Assembly (NCBI GenBank): GCA_028533045.1
Contig: JAQQAP010000027.1
Coordinates: forward strand, 1 to 64,000
Reading direction: 5' to 3'
Length of the DNA: 64,000 bases
Source: Spirochaetales bacterium
GTDB taxonomy: Bacteria; Spirochaetota; Spirochaetia; DSM-2461
Shown: positions 34,890 through 44,117 of the stretch, in pieces
How positions within the stretch are numbered: the first letter of the stretch is position 1
How the letters are laid out: the number at the start of each line of letters is the position of its first letter
Translations under genes and position numbers: made by a program
The notes under the pieces: model-generated
Databases searched by the model: none
The model's input: only the letters and a program-made list of their open reading frames with translations
What the model was told of the DNA's origin: nothing

Positions 34890-35966
34890 ATGTTTTATAG
34901 TCTGATTATTCTATTTTTATCTCTTTTTTTGATAGTTTTTATTGTCCTGTACAGAAAGGAGTCTCGTCAAAAGAAGGAATTAGAGATGCTCCTGGCGGAG
35001 CTTCAGGAAAAATCCTCCGAGGAACAGGAGCGTGTGGAATACGGGAATGACACAAAACTGATATACGAAAAAGCCATTGGTGCCAAGAACGGTTTTAATG
35101 AAATCCTTGATGGCGCAGCGGAGGTAGGTAAAATGACCGCCGAGAAAATGGCGGTGGTTGAAGAAGCGGCCGAGTCTGCGTCACATATTGTGGCGAGTGT
35201 GGAGCGTATCACCAGTGAAATGAGCCGTTATTCCGAGTCCTTTCAAAAATCCATTCCCCAATTACAGAGTTTTATTGAAAACACTTCGGCCCTGAGGAAT
35301 CAGTCTGAAGAGATGAGGAGCTGTTCTCTTTCCCTGCAGGATAAACTGACTCAAGGGGACCGGACCATAGATCAGACTGTGGAGTCTATTGATAAAATAG
35401 AGGAATCGGCCAAGGCCATTGAAGCGAGCCTGGGGGAAATCTCTTCCATAGCGGATCAAACGAATATTCTTGCCATGAATGCCGCTATCCAGGCGGCCCA
35501 TGCGGGAGAATCGGGGAAGGGGTTTGCCGTAGTGGCCGGAGAGGTAAGGAAACTGGCTTCCGATACGGGCGCCATGGTTACGGCTATTACCGCTCTGATA
35601 AAGGACATTTCCGAACGGATTTCCACGGGCAAGGAGCTTTCGGAAAAGACCGAACGGATTTTTAGGGATATTTTACAGGGAATCGGAGAGTCTCACGAAA
35701 TGATTGGAGCCATAGATAAGGATTTAGCCGGTCAGATGGTCCTGGCGGAGCGAATGATTCCCGAAGTTCAGGGATTCTCCCACAAAATGCATGAGCTGAA
35801 TGAAATGGCTCTGGAAGAGAGTGGCAAATCGGATAGAATTGAGCAGGATATGGCAAAAATAGCCCAGACTTCCGAATCTATCCATTTGGCGGAACAGGAG
35901 CTGATTCGGAAGGATTACGAAGTACTGGCCCTTATTGATGAATTGATTCATGAGGCCGAGGAGTAA
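34890..35966 (+). CDS. Short methyl-accepting chemotaxis-like protein without periplasmic domain
   Basis: A 358-residue protein with one N-terminal helix (about residues 2-21) followed directly by a coiled coil ([20 protein letters not shown]). The chemoreceptor signalling hairpin lies near residues 190-220 ([20 protein letters not shown] then [20 protein letters not shown]). It differs from the canonical tip (IQ for IE, AGE for ADE). There is no HAMP and no sensor outside the cell, so it should respond to a cytoplasmic or membrane signal or to a partner. A GGGAAG-CAAT-CTTCCC hairpin and TATAAT-like run (34833-34852) lie upstream. Confidence 0.85.
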   Translation: MFYSLIILFLSLFLIVFIVLYRKESRQKKELEMLLAELQEKSSEEQERVEYGNDTKLIYEKAIGAKNGFNEILDGAAEVGKMTAEKMAVVEEAAESASHIVASVERITSEMSRYSESFQKSIPQLQSFIENTSALRNQSEEMRSCSLSLQDKLTQGDRTIDQTVESIDKIEESAKAIEASLGEISSIADQTNILAMNAAIQAAHAGESGKGFAVVAGEVRKLASDTGAMVTAITALIKDISERISTGKELSEKTERIFRDILQGIGESHEMIGAIDKDLAGQMVLAERMIPEVQGFSHKMHELNEMALEESGKSDRIEQDMAKIAQTSESIHLAEQELIRKDYEVLALIDELIHEAEE

Positions 35967-36030
35967 CCATAGGTAAAAGGCAATTGACTTTCTCAAAGTA
36001 AACTATATGATGTTCTCAGGAGTACTAGCC

Positions 36031-36993
36031 ATGAAATCAACCCTGTTCGGTATTGTCATATGTGTTGCTTTGGGGATCGTGTCCCGTTTTCTCGCCTCAT
36101 TTCTCCCTTTGGGGCAGGTCATGACAGCCATTCTTCTGGGGATTGTTTTAGGGAACCTGATAACCCTTAATAAAGAGCAGAATAAGGGAGTTACCTTTTG
36201 TGAGAAAAAGCTCCTGCCCCTGGCTATCGCCCTCATGGGGTTCAATCTGGACTATAAGGTGGTGACCCAAATGGGGATTCCTATGGTAGTTATTATTATT
36301 CTCACAATTCTTATTACCATCGCCTCCGCCCTGGCTCTGGGGAAACTCTTTAGGATTGATCGGGAAATGAGCCTTTTTTGCGGAGTGGGAAACGCCTTTT
36401 GCGGCAGCTCTGCCATTGCGGCCGTTCAAAGCGTAACCGACGGGGACGAGGAGAAGGCGGGGGTATCTATTGCTCTGGTTAACCTTTTGGGGACTGTGGG
36501 GATGTTTGCCCTGCCCGCAGCGTTTCGTTTTCTGATTCAAGTCAGTGATTTTCAGGCCGGGGCTTTTATCGGGGCGGCTCTTCAGGCGGTAGGGCAAGTA
36601 ACTGCGGCAGGATTCTCACTGAATGATAATATAGGAGAGGTTGCGGTAATTGTTAAAATGTGTCGTATTCTCATGCTCACCCCCTTACTGCTTTTCCTGA
36701 ACTTTTGGAAAGGAAACGGGGGAAAGCTGAGTGTTCCTCCCTACATCCTCTTTTTTATTCTCTTTTCTGTGGTGGCATCCTTCCGGTTCATCCCCCCGGG
36801 GCTTAAGGAGGGACTTCATTTTGCAGAAAAGGCTTTTCTTACGGTGGCCATGGCGGCGGTGGGAATGAAAACCTCCCTTAAAAATCTTTCCCGGGAGGGA
36901 GGGGATGCTTTATTAACCGGACTGGGCAGCTGGATGTGCCAGCTCTTCTTTCTCTCTTTTGCTTTTTTGTTTCTTGGGAAAGTGCTGTTTTAA
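36031..36993 (+). CDS. YeiH-family putative sulfate exporter
   Basis: 320 residues from the ATG at 36031, chosen because CAGGAG lies 8 bases before it (two ATGs at 36007-36012 have no such signal). The membrane protein has about 9-10 helices and is of the YeiH/UPF0324 family: LPLGQVMTAILLGIVLGN, LPLAIALMGFNLDYK, FCGVGNAFCGSSAIAAVQ and AVGMKTSLKNL. Relatives are proposed to export sulfate or other anions after sulfonate breakdown, but evidence is limited. The stop overlaps the converging diguanylate cyclase gene by 4 bases. Confidence 0.87.
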   Translation: MKSTLFGIVICVALGIVSRFLASFLPLGQVMTAILLGIVLGNLITLNKEQNKGVTFCEKKLLPLAIALMGFNLDYKVVTQMGIPMVVIIILTILITIASALALGKLFRIDREMSLFCGVGNAFCGSSAIAAVQSVTDGDEEKAGVSIALVNLLGTVGMFALPAAFRFLIQVSDFQAGAFIGAALQAVGQVTAAGFSLNDNIGEVAVIVKMCRILMLTPLLLFLNFWKGNGGKLSVPPYILFFILFSVVASFRFIPPGLKEGLHFAEKAFLTVAMAAVGMKTSLKNLSREGGDALLTGLGSWMCQLFFLSFAFLFLGKVLF

Positions 36994-38780
36994 TGTAATG
37001 TTGATATGAGATTTCTCCCATCGTGCTTACTTTTGTAAAGGGCCATATCTGCTAATTTTAGTAGGTCACTCTGTTTTTGGTTCCTATCGGGTACCATCGT
37101 AGCAATTCCGATGCTAAGGGTTAGATTGGACGCGGCAGATGAATATTCATGGGGGATTTCAAGGTCTTCTATGGCTTGGGTGATGCGTTTTCCCACTTCA
37201 AGGGCTCCTTCCGAATCGGTATCGGGAAGTATGATTGTAAATTCTTCCCCTCCGTAACGGGCGACAAAATCATGGGGGCGTGAGACTGACTTCTGAAGGG
37301 CTTCGGCCACATCCCTTAAACAGTCGTCTCCAGCTTGATGTCCATAAGAATCATTATACTGTTTAAAATAGTCAATATCGCACATTAGGAGGGATATTTG
37401 ATGCCTGCTGCGGGTGTGGTGCTTCCAGTGGTCCGATAGGTTGGCATCAAAGAAGCGGCGGTTATATAGTCCTGTCAGTCCATCGGTTTTACTTATCTCT
37501 TCCAATTCACGGTTGGCTTTTATAAGAGCTTCCGTTCTTTCTTCTACCTTTGTCTCCAGTTGGGTTGAATATTTTCGTTCCGCTTCCATCTTTTCGTTTT
37601 TTATTGTGTTGATACGGTCCGAGAGGGCTAGGGACAGGAGAAAAACTTCTAGAGTTGAGCCGATATGAGGTATGAATTCAAGCAGGGGGATATTGCCCAG
37701 GATACCCAGATTTCGGAAATTGAAAAGCACAGCGCTCAGGAGGAAAATCGTCCAGGCAAGGGTGTAGTAACGGGCGATCTTTAGTTTTTTTATCCAGGCA
37801 TTGATGCCGGCTGATAAAAGAAAGACCGGCCCCAAGGTTGCGGAGAAGTACCAAACCGAATACATACCTGCCACATAGCCCGATGTGATGCTTAATATCA
37901 GTCCCAGGGCGCTTCCTGCAACGAGAAGAAGAATCAGTTTATCAATTATGGGAAGGCAGTTTTTCTTCGTATTTAGAAAGCTTCGGCAAAAAAGGCCGCC
38001 GAAGAGAAAGGTCAAGTTATAGAAAATAGGCTGTTCCAGGTTGGCCATAAGGGGAGAGTTAGGCCACAGGTACATGGTATCCAGCCGGTTTGCTCCCATT
38101 AGGGCGAGGACAAATGAGGTAAGGTAAAGAACGTAAAAAAGATAATTCCGGTCCCTGAGAAAAATAAAAAGGAAGAAATTATATAGAGCCATAGCTCCCA
38201 TTATTCCAAAGTAAAGTCCCAGGAACCACTGCTCCCTGTTAATTTTTTCTGCGAGGGCGATCGGAGTTAAGAGATTCAGGGATATAAGTAAGTTTCCGGT
38301 GCTTTCGAAACGCATGTAGACGGTTGTTTCCGAGTGGGGTGGCAGTGACAACTCTCTGACAAAATTATGATATTTCATGCTGTTGTTCTGAAGAGGATAG
38401 TAGTCTCCGCCCGTTCCCTCAGCAACTATATTTTCGGAGCGATAGACATAGTATTGGATATGGTCGATGTGGCCATAGTCATTTTCCAGAATCATCGTCT
38501 GCTCTTTATTGTGTGGATTCCCGATGGTGAAGGCTGTCCAGTAAGCTCCAGCTACACGGCCAAAGCTGGGTTTCTTTTCATTAGACGGAGTTAGATCGCC
38601 TTGTTTATCGAGGGTAATAATATCGGCAATATCCAGAGTGCCTACTTCGTCGGACAGATAGCGGAGATGAAAACCGGGGAAATAGGTTGTCCCAATGTTA
38701 TCAAGGATAATGGCGGAATCAGCATAGAGGAAAGCGGATGCGAAAAAGAGAAAGACAATTAACCTTTGCAATTTATTCAT
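36990..38780 (-). CDS. 7TMR-DISM diguanylate cyclase
   Basis: A 596-residue signalling protein. It has a signal peptide or first helix, a periplasmic 7TMR-DISM extracellular beta domain (about 30-170, with HNKEQTMILENDYGHIDHIQ), seven helices (about 180-385), a coiled coil (YSTQLETKVEERTEALIKA), and a GGDEF domain (about 430-596). The active site is ARYGGEEF, and RPHD five residues before it is a complete inhibitory I-site. It should make cyclic di-GMP when its outside domain binds a carbohydrate-like or other ligand. The family is frequent in spirochaetes such as Leptospira. Confidence 0.93.
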   Translation of the reverse strand: MNKLQRLIVFLFFASAFLYADSAIILDNIGTTYFPGFHLRYLSDEVGTLDIADIITLDKQGDLTPSNEKKPSFGRVAGAYWTAFTIGNPHNKEQTMILENDYGHIDHIQYYVYRSENIVAEGTGGDYYPLQNNSMKYHNFVRELSLPPHSETTVYMRFESTGNLLISLNLLTPIALAEKINREQWFLGLYFGIMGAMALYNFFLFIFLRDRNYLFYVLYLTSFVLALMGANRLDTMYLWPNSPLMANLEQPIFYNLTFLFGGLFCRSFLNTKKNCLPIIDKLILLLVAGSALGLILSITSGYVAGMYSVWYFSATLGPVFLLSAGINAWIKKLKIARYYTLAWTIFLLSAVLFNFRNLGILGNIPLLEFIPHIGSTLEVFLLSLALSDRINTIKNEKMEAERKYSTQLETKVEERTEALIKANRELEEISKTDGLTGLYNRRFFDANLSDHWKHHTRSRHQISLLMCDIDYFKQYNDSYGHQAGDDCLRDVAEALQKSVSRPHDFVARYGGEEFTIILPDTDSEGALEVGKRITQAIEDLEIPHEYSSAASNLTLSIGIATMVPDRNQKQSDLLKLADMALYKSKHDGRNLISTLH

Positions 38781-38907
38781 TTCAAACCTTACTTGCAGAA
38801 TAGATTGTATTATTTTCTATTAATCTTAAGGGCTGGAAACAGAATTTACAATGGTTAATTACCATTTCCCCCTCCCCGGGTTGGGGAGAGGAATCTGGAA
38901 GGGAGTG
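38781..38907. other. Intergenic region with two palindromes
   Basis: 127 bases between two minus-strand genes. AATGGTTAATTACCATT (about 38848-38864) is a near-perfect palindrome, and CTCCCC-GGGTT-GGGGAG (about 38872-38888) is a hairpin just past the phnE stop that could end phn transcription, although no U-run follows. The palindrome may belong to the cyclase gene promoter. Confidence 0.4.
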
Positions 38908-40410
38908 TTACATCAGTTTGTTTCTAATCTCCGCACTTACGTAGTCCAGAATGGCTACGGTTACGGCAATGAACCAGACCGCAATACCGGCGCTCCGATA
39001 GTCGAGAAGCCGGATGTACTGTACCAGCAAGAACCCGATACCACCGCCTCCAACCATACCGATTACCGTAGACATACGCACATTGATGTCCCAGCGGTAG
39101 ATGGAAAAGGAGATGAAGGGCGATATCATCTGAGGGATGACCGCAAACATGATGGTCTGAAGCCGACTGGCCCCGGTGGCCTGAATCGCTTCGATCGGCC
39201 CCTGGTCAATGCCTTCAATCGCTTCGGAGTAGAGCTTACCCAGAGCAGCGATAGTATGAAGGGTGAGGGCAACGATACCCGCAAAGGGGCCCAACCCTAC
39301 CCAGACAACCGCAATGAGTGCCCAAATAAGGGGTTCGATACTTCGCACGATATTCAGGATAGTTCGGGTCAGGTAGTAGAAAAACATGGTGACCTTTGAA
39401 CCGGCCATAATATTACGGGCCGCAAGGAAGCTAATGGGTATGGAGAAGATAATACCGAATACGGTAGCCATCATTCCCATAAAGATGGTCTCCACCATTC
39501 TGTCTATCGTCTGAAGGAGAGCCTCACTGGCTTTTAAGGGACCAACCGGTGTAATCTGGCGGGCCTCCAGGGTGTGATAGAAAGGGCCTTTCGCGCTGGG
39601 GGGAGTCAGCTGGTAGGGCATGGTCATCTCAAACTCAAAGCTTCCCTGACTGTCGGTGGTCAGAATAAGGTACTGGCCGTTTTCCCGGGGGCGGAATTCG
39701 TTTCCAATGGGGTCTTCCCACCAAATCTCCGTTTCCCTATTGGGCTCAAAACCACTTCCGCTTACCTTTATCCGGGTTCCGGGAACCATTTGGTTGTTTT
39801 TGTCGCGCTGGGAAAGTTCGCCAAAGTTCGGCTCACTCATGATATACGGCTGCCCTTCTGCTACAGTTTCCCTTACGGGAGCCTCGCCCTCACCGGCCAG
39901 AATCATGGCCTTGGCATCAAGAACTTCCGTGTCCCGTTCGAAGGCCGCATCCCAGGGCCACATGATACGGGAGAGGGGAGGAAGGGCTTCGGGTGCCTGT
40001 TTTACCATCTTTACCAGATCGATTTCGGAAATCTGCCATCCCTGGATAAAAAAGCCTATGAGGATTAGGGCAAATATTCCTGTGGAGGGTTTCTTTTTAT
40101 CTTTGGCGCAGCGGTAGGCATCATAGATCCCCAGAAGCCAGAGAGCCAAAAGAATAAGAGAGGCCATAACCATAAAGGCCGGTCTTCGCTCAAAGGCGCG
40201 TACCAGAGCGGGCCAACCAACGCCTGCGCGGCGGCCCAAATCGGCGGCCAGGCTGTGGAGAATGGCTGTCATGGTTATAAAGGAGAGGAGAATGAGAAAA
40301 CCCCGGCGGATTTGACGGGCCAGAGCCTGTCCCAGGCCGGGAACGACGAGGGAGGCCGCAGCGGCAAGAACCGAAGGAACCTTAACGTTTATTTCTTTGT
40401 CCTGGCTCAT
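38908..40410 (-). CDS. phnE: Phosphonate-type ABC transporter permease with large N-terminal extension
   Basis: A 500-residue protein, against roughly 260-290 for usual PhnE. The C-terminal ~230 residues are a binding-protein-dependent permease (METIFMGMMATVFGIIFSIP, then the EAA-type loop EAIEGIDQGPIEAIQATGAS). Before it lie three or so extra helices (about 13-45, 76-95 and 108-126) and a large outside domain (about 135-300) with a TIG/Ig-like segment (RIKVSGSGFEPNRETEIWWE). The insert may dock the binding protein or process substrate. The start overlaps the phnC stop by 4 bases. No C-P lyase genes are present, so uptake of phosphonate, phosphite or a related ester is open. Confidence 0.85.
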   Translation of the reverse strand: MSQDKEINVKVPSVLAAAASLVVPGLGQALARQIRRGFLILLSFITMTAILHSLAADLGRRAGVGWPALVRAFERRPAFMVMASLILLALWLLGIYDAYRCAKDKKKPSTGIFALILIGFFIQGWQISEIDLVKMVKQAPEALPPLSRIMWPWDAAFERDTEVLDAKAMILAGEGEAPVRETVAEGQPYIMSEPNFGELSQRDKNNQMVPGTRIKVSGSGFEPNRETEIWWEDPIGNEFRPRENGQYLILTTDSQGSFEFEMTMPYQLTPPSAKGPFYHTLEARQITPVGPLKASEALLQTIDRMVETIFMGMMATVFGIIFSIPISFLAARNIMAGSKVTMFFYYLTRTILNIVRSIEPLIWALIAVVWVGLGPFAGIVALTLHTIAALGKLYSEAIEGIDQGPIEAIQATGASRLQTIMFAVIPQMISPFISFSIYRWDINVRMSTVIGMVGGGGIGFLLVQYIRLLDYRSAGIAVWFIAVTVAILDYVSAEIRNKLM

Positions 40411-41198
40411 GCCTTACCCCCTGTAATGGACGGACCGGCACTTACCCGCTCCGCCTCTTCTCCGTAAATTTCTTTAAATTCTTCATCGGTCATATTGCGA
40501 ATGTCTTCGCCCGTACCCCGGTAAACCACCTTACCGTCTCGCAGGCCGATAACACGGGTGGCGTAGCGCTGTACCAGGTCCAGGTAATGGAGGCTGCAGA
40601 TAACGGTAATACCGTCTTCTTTATTCAGTTTTTCCAGGTCTCCCAGGATGGTGTGGGCCAGAACCGGATCCAGACTGGCTACCGGTTCGTCGGCCAGAAT
40701 AATATCGGGCTCCTGCATGAGGGTACGGGCAATCCCGACTCGCTGCTGCTGCCCTCCGGAGAGTTCGCTGGCCCGTTTCTGGGCCTGTTCGGTCAAGCCG
40801 ACTCTGTCCAGGGCAGCTATAGCCTTATCCCTGTCTTCTTTAGAAAAGCGATATGTCATTCCCTTCCAGTTATCCATATAGCCCAGACGGCCGGAAAGGA
40901 CGTTATTCATTACGGAAAGCCGCTTTACCAGGTTAAAATGCTGGAAGACCATGCCGATTTTTCGGCGGATGGGGCGGAGCTCTTTGGGGCTCAAAGCGGC
41001 GATATCGGTCCCGTTCCAGAGGATTTCTCCTCCCGTGGGATCGAGCAGTCGATTGGTACAGCGGAGTAGAGTGGATTTTCCCGATCCGGATAGACCGATG
41101 ATTACCAGGAATTCTCCCTCTTCCACGTCAAAACTGACACCCTTCAAAGCCTGGGTGCCGTCATCGTAGGTTTTTGTCAGATTCTTGAATTGGAGCAA
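40407..41198 (-). CDS. phnC: Phosphonate-type ABC transporter ATP-binding protein
   Basis: A 263-residue ATPase with Walker A GLSGSGKST, Q-loop in IGMVFQHFN, signature LSGGQQQRV, Walker B DIILADEP and the H-loop His in CSLHYLD. Overall it is closest to PhnC. The start is TTG, 7 bases after GGAGG, rather than an ATG. It powers import with PhnE and the binding protein encoded upstream. A strong terminator-like hairpin between phnD and phnC should lower its expression relative to phnD. Confidence 0.9.
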   Translation of the reverse strand: MLQFKNLTKTYDDGTQALKGVSFDVEEGEFLVIIGLSGSGKSTLLRCTNRLLDPTGGEILWNGTDIAALSPKELRPIRRKIGMVFQHFNLVKRLSVMNNVLSGRLGYMDNWKGMTYRFSKEDRDKAIAALDRVGLTEQAQKRASELSGGQQQRVGIARTLMQEPDIILADEPVASLDPVLAHTILGDLEKLNKEDGITVICSLHYLDLVQRYATRVIGLRDGKVVYRGTGEDIRNMTDEEFKEIYGEEAERVSAGPSITGGKA

Positions 41199-41225
41199 AT
41201 GAATGCCTCCTTACTTTTTTTATAA

Positions 41226-41264
41226 ACGGAAAAACCCCTTCCCGGTAAATTCCGGAAAGGGGTT
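41226..41264 (-). terminator. Terminator/attenuator between phnD and phnC
   Basis: On the minus strand AACCCCTTTCCGG pairs with CCGGGAAGGGGTT (12 of 13 pairs), loop AATTTA, followed by TTTCC. It lies 17 bases past the phnD stop. Such a site inside an importer operon commonly yields more binding protein than ATPase and permease. Confidence 0.75.
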
Positions 41265-41280
41265 CGGTATTAAGCTATAA

Positions 41281-42183
41281 TTATTCGCCCATCAGGCTGG
41301 CGGCGTCAACACCGGCGGCCTGGAGAACCTGACGGAAAGGATCGTAAAAATCGTCCTGATGTCTTTCAAGTTCTTCCCAGGAGTAAGCCTTGTTAAGAGC
41401 TTCAACGCCCTCTTCATCGGCAGCGATTTCAAGAATAGCGTTGATGAGCTTTTCTCTTACATCTTCGGGAACGCTGGGGTGGAACTGCACACCGTCGTTG
41501 GGAATGGGAGCGGATACTTCAATTACCACAACCTTGTCCATTACGTCGGGATAGTCTTCCTGAATTCTGGTACGGGCGTCTACATAAGTAGCACCGGCAT
41601 CAACATCACCGTTGTATACGGCGGTAACAACACCGGAGTGACCGCCGGCATCGATGATTTCGGTAAGGTCAGAAGCGGGGTCGATTCCGTTGGCTCTCAT
41701 GGTAAGGGAGGGGATAATCCAACCGGAGGTAGAGAGGGGGTCGGGACGACCAAAGGTTTTACCGGCCAGGTCGGCGAGAGAGGTAATTCCCGTATCGGCC
41801 CCGGCAATGATCTGACCGTCGTAGAAGGGACGGCCGTAGCGTACGCTAATCAGTTCCGCTTCGGCAACACCGCGGTCGGCGGCAACTACGTAGGCAAAGG
41901 TAGCCAGAGACGCCATGTGGGCGCTGGGGGGATTACTGGAGAGAGCTTCAATAACTCCCGCATATTCGGTAGCGACACTGGCTTCAACAACCAGGCCGGT
42001 TCTTTCATAAATCATGTCGGCAACAATTTCACCACCGGCTGCAATGTCCTGGGTGTCGTTGGAAGGAACGAAGGACCAGATAATGGGGTTGTCTTCGGTT
42101 CCCAATTCAGCTTCCTGCGATCCTTCTGCAAAAAGAGCAGCGGAAAGCGTAAAAGCAATCAGCAAAAATAATAGTTTCTTCAC
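41281..42183 (-). CDS. phnD: Phosphate/phosphite/phosphonate ABC transporter binding protein
   Basis: 300 residues from the GTG at 42183, which follows AGGAGG by 8 bases; an in-frame GTG 27 bases earlier overlaps the ribosome-binding site and would spoil the signal peptide. The signal (KKLLFLLIAFTLSAALFAEG) is followed by a PhnD-type periplasmic domain: WSFVPSNDTQDIAAGGEIVA, YGRPFYDGQIIAGADTGITS, LAGKTFGRPDPLSTSGW and DAGATYVDARTR. It captures phosphonate or a related phosphorus compound for PhnCE. It is the first gene of the operon. Confidence 0.9.
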   Translation of the reverse strand: MKKLLFLLIAFTLSAALFAEGSQEAELGTEDNPIIWSFVPSNDTQDIAAGGEIVADMIYERTGLVVEASVATEYAGVIEALSSNPPSAHMASLATFAYVVAADRGVAEAELISVRYGRPFYDGQIIAGADTGITSLADLAGKTFGRPDPLSTSGWIIPSLTMRANGIDPASDLTEIIDAGGHSGVVTAVYNGDVDAGATYVDARTRIQEDYPDVMDKVVVIEVSAPIPNDGVQFHPSVPEDVREKLINAILEIAADEEGVEALNKAYSWEELERHQDDFYDPFRQVLQAAGVDAASLMGE

Positions 42184-42300
42184 GGCAAATGCCTCCTTAT
42201 TGTGTCCCACAATTATGAATGATTTGTTAGAACAGGAAAAGTAATTATTGCCTTTTAAATCGTTTTTTTACTAAAAAAAAGGAAAAAATACCCCTTTTAA

Positions 42301-43140
42301 CTAGGGTTTACCTTTGGATGAGTTATCCGATTCCGTTAATTCTATGTCCGGGTAGAGTTCACTTATGCAGTCAGGGCAGAGCCCATGGGAGAATTGAAGG
42401 TCCGAATAGCGGCTCATATAGGTTTCTACCTGGTTCCAGTACCCCTTGTCATCACGGATTCTTTTACAGTGGGAGCAGATGGGAAGTATTCCCTGAAGTG
42501 TTTTTACCTCATCTAGAGCCTCCTGCATTTTAGTCATGTGAAGGAAATTTTGTCTTCTGACAGATGTGATGTTTTTGTGGAGGGCAAGAAAGATTATATA
42601 GTAGACAATCCCCGGGAGAAAGTAGGAGAAGGGGAGGTGGTTATACAGGTATAATTTCATATATGTGGCCAGAAGAAGGAGCAGAACGTAGGAGGAGAGA
42701 ATCAGGTAATGCTTTTGCGAAAGCCAGAGGAAGGTTGATATTGACATAAGGGAAAAAATGTACAAAGCCAATTCTTGGCCGTAATGGAGGTCCAAATAGG
42801 AGAGAGCCATTGACTCGGTATAAAGGATAAGGAGGAAAAGAAAGATATGCCTATTATTTACGGTATTTCTCGCTCCTTTTATCCTAAAAAAAATATAGAA
42901 CAACAGGTTTGTAATGGTTAGGAGAAAAAAAATAAGGATGTAATAGGGGGTAAATTGATCGGCTATGCCGGTTTTGGGCGAGAAAATATTCTGAAGAATG
43001 AAGGCGGGAGATATGGCAGCAAAGAGCACGTTAACAATACGGCAGGTTTTTGTGTTGAACCGGATTCTTTCTTCTTTAAGAAGGTCTTTATCTTCCGGGT
43101 TTAATTGTTTGACTGCATCTTTTGAAAGTGAGAAGCCCAT
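42301..43140 (-). CDS. Membrane protein with C-terminal zinc-ribbon-like motif
   Basis: 279 residues from the ATG at 43140; an ATG at 43203 gives a longer form but no better ribosome-binding site. There are six predicted helices (about residues 25-190), then a short coiled coil (ALDEVKTLQGILPICSHCKR) and a Cys motif: ICSHCKRIRDDKGYW, then HGLCPDCISELYPD. The CxxC...CxxC tail is like one found after PAS or receiver domains in many sensor proteins (LPICSxCKKIRDDxGYW) and probably binds zinc. Here no output domain follows. A sensor or partner-binding role is likely; the ligand is unknown. Confidence 0.65.
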   Translation of the reverse strand: MGFSLSKDAVKQLNPEDKDLLKEERIRFNTKTCRIVNVLFAAISPAFILQNIFSPKTGIADQFTPYYILIFFLLTITNLLFYIFFRIKGARNTVNNRHIFLFLLILYTESMALSYLDLHYGQELALYIFSLMSISTFLWLSQKHYLILSSYVLLLLLATYMKLYLYNHLPFSYFLPGIVYYIIFLALHKNITSVRRQNFLHMTKMQEALDEVKTLQGILPICSHCKRIRDDKGYWNQVETYMSRYSDLQFSHGLCPDCISELYPDIELTESDNSSKGKP

Positions 43141-43246
43141 AAAATGATTATAGTTTCTTTGTAAGTAAATGGCCAATATTTTTTTCTTTCCAATTCCTCC
43201 CATAGGGGTGAACCGGAAAGAGGTAGGGGCAATTTGTTAGTTTTCT

Positions 43247-43930
43247 TTACTTCTTCTTAAAGGCCCAGGAGAACTTCAACGTTCCCTTAACAGGACAAGC
43301 GGCAATGCACTCCATACAGTTAATGCATTGGGCATTTCTTACTGCCGGGCGAGTGGAAATCTCTATCTGGGAGGGGCATTTTATGTCACACTTTTTACAG
43401 GAGACGCATTTTTCTTCATCCCGGGTGATGGTGAAAAGCCGGGCCAGACTGAAAACCCCGTAACGGGCTCCTTCGGGGCAGAAATAACGGCAGAAGGGTC
43501 TGTCTATGAAAAGGGAAAGGCCCAGGAAGGTACCAAGAAGAATCCAGGCCGTTTTGCTTATGTAGCTCATATTCTGGTCTACGATTCCCATGAAAGAGGC
43601 AAAGGGGCTTTGGATCAAAAGAACCAGAGCCAGTCCCAGGAAGGATAGGCCAAAAAGAATATAGCGTAAGAGATTTACCCATTTGGCCACTTTGGCAGGG
43701 AGCCGGAGCCGGGGGAGGCGAAGGAGACGGCCCAGTTTTCCCAGCCACTCCTGGGCAAAGCCGAAGGGGCAGAGCCATCCGCAAAACCAGGCTCCTCCCA
43801 GTAGAGTGGCACTGAGTAGAATAATCATATAGGCCAGGTTTTTGCTCATATAACCTTTGACGAGCAATACTGCGTAGGCGATGGGCGTGAGGGCCCGGAC
43901 TATCCGATACCATGTGAGTTTTTTTAACAT
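43247..43930 (-). CDS. NapH-like membrane polyferredoxin
   Basis: A 227-residue protein with four predicted helices and the NapH/NosR-type motif WFCGWLCPFGFAQEW (residues 48-62). A second Cys motif is RPFCRYFCPEGARYG, then two [4Fe-4S] motifs at the C-terminus: CVSCKKCDIKCP and CINCMECIAACP. Proteins of this kind take electrons from quinol or menaquinol and pass them to periplasmic or Tat-exported enzymes. It is last in the operon after the tat genes, 13 bases past tatA, and so probably feeds or drains the Tat-dependent flavoprotein. Confidence 0.88.
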   Translation of the reverse strand: MLKKLTWYRIVRALTPIAYAVLLVKGYMSKNLAYMIILLSATLLGGAWFCGWLCPFGFAQEWLGKLGRLLRLPRLRLPAKVAKWVNLLRYILFGLSFLGLALVLLIQSPFASFMGIVDQNMSYISKTAWILLGTFLGLSLFIDRPFCRYFCPEGARYGVFSLARLFTITRDEEKCVSCKKCDIKCPSQIEISTRPAVRNAQCINCMECIAACPVKGTLKFSWAFKKK

Positions 43931-43943
43931 TTTGTGCTCCTGT

Positions 43944-44117
43944 TTAGGCTTTTGTCTCTTCGTCGGCCTGGGCTTTCATATCCCGGGCTTCTTTCATTCC
44001 CTGGTCGAATTCCTGACGGGCCTTACCTATATTTCGAGCAAATTTGGGGAGAGCCGAGGCTCCAAAGAGGAGAACTACTACTCCGCTGATTACCAATACT
44101 TCTGTTGTTCCTATCAT
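43944..44117 (-). CDS. tatA: Small Tat translocase subunit, TatA-like
   Basis: A 57-residue protein reading MIGTTEVLVISGVVVLLFG, ASALPKFARNIGKARQEF and a polar tail ADEETKA. It shows one membrane helix, the FG-x-x-x-LP hinge of TatA/E and a following amphipathic helix with charged end, which defines the TatA/TatB family; the short tail favours TatA. AGGAGAAATAG precedes the ATG, and its start abuts the tatB stop. It should build the protein-conducting pore of the twin-arginine pathway with TatB and TatC encoded just upstream. Confidence 0.85.
   Translation of the reverse strand: MIGTTEVLVISGVVVLLFGASALPKFARNIGKARQEFDQGMKEARDMKAQADEETKA

Noticed and set aside
38908..42183. Phosphonate degradation locus
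   Set aside because: Only transport genes are present; no C-P lyase, phosphonatase or phosphite dehydrogenase is seen, so catabolism cannot be claimed.
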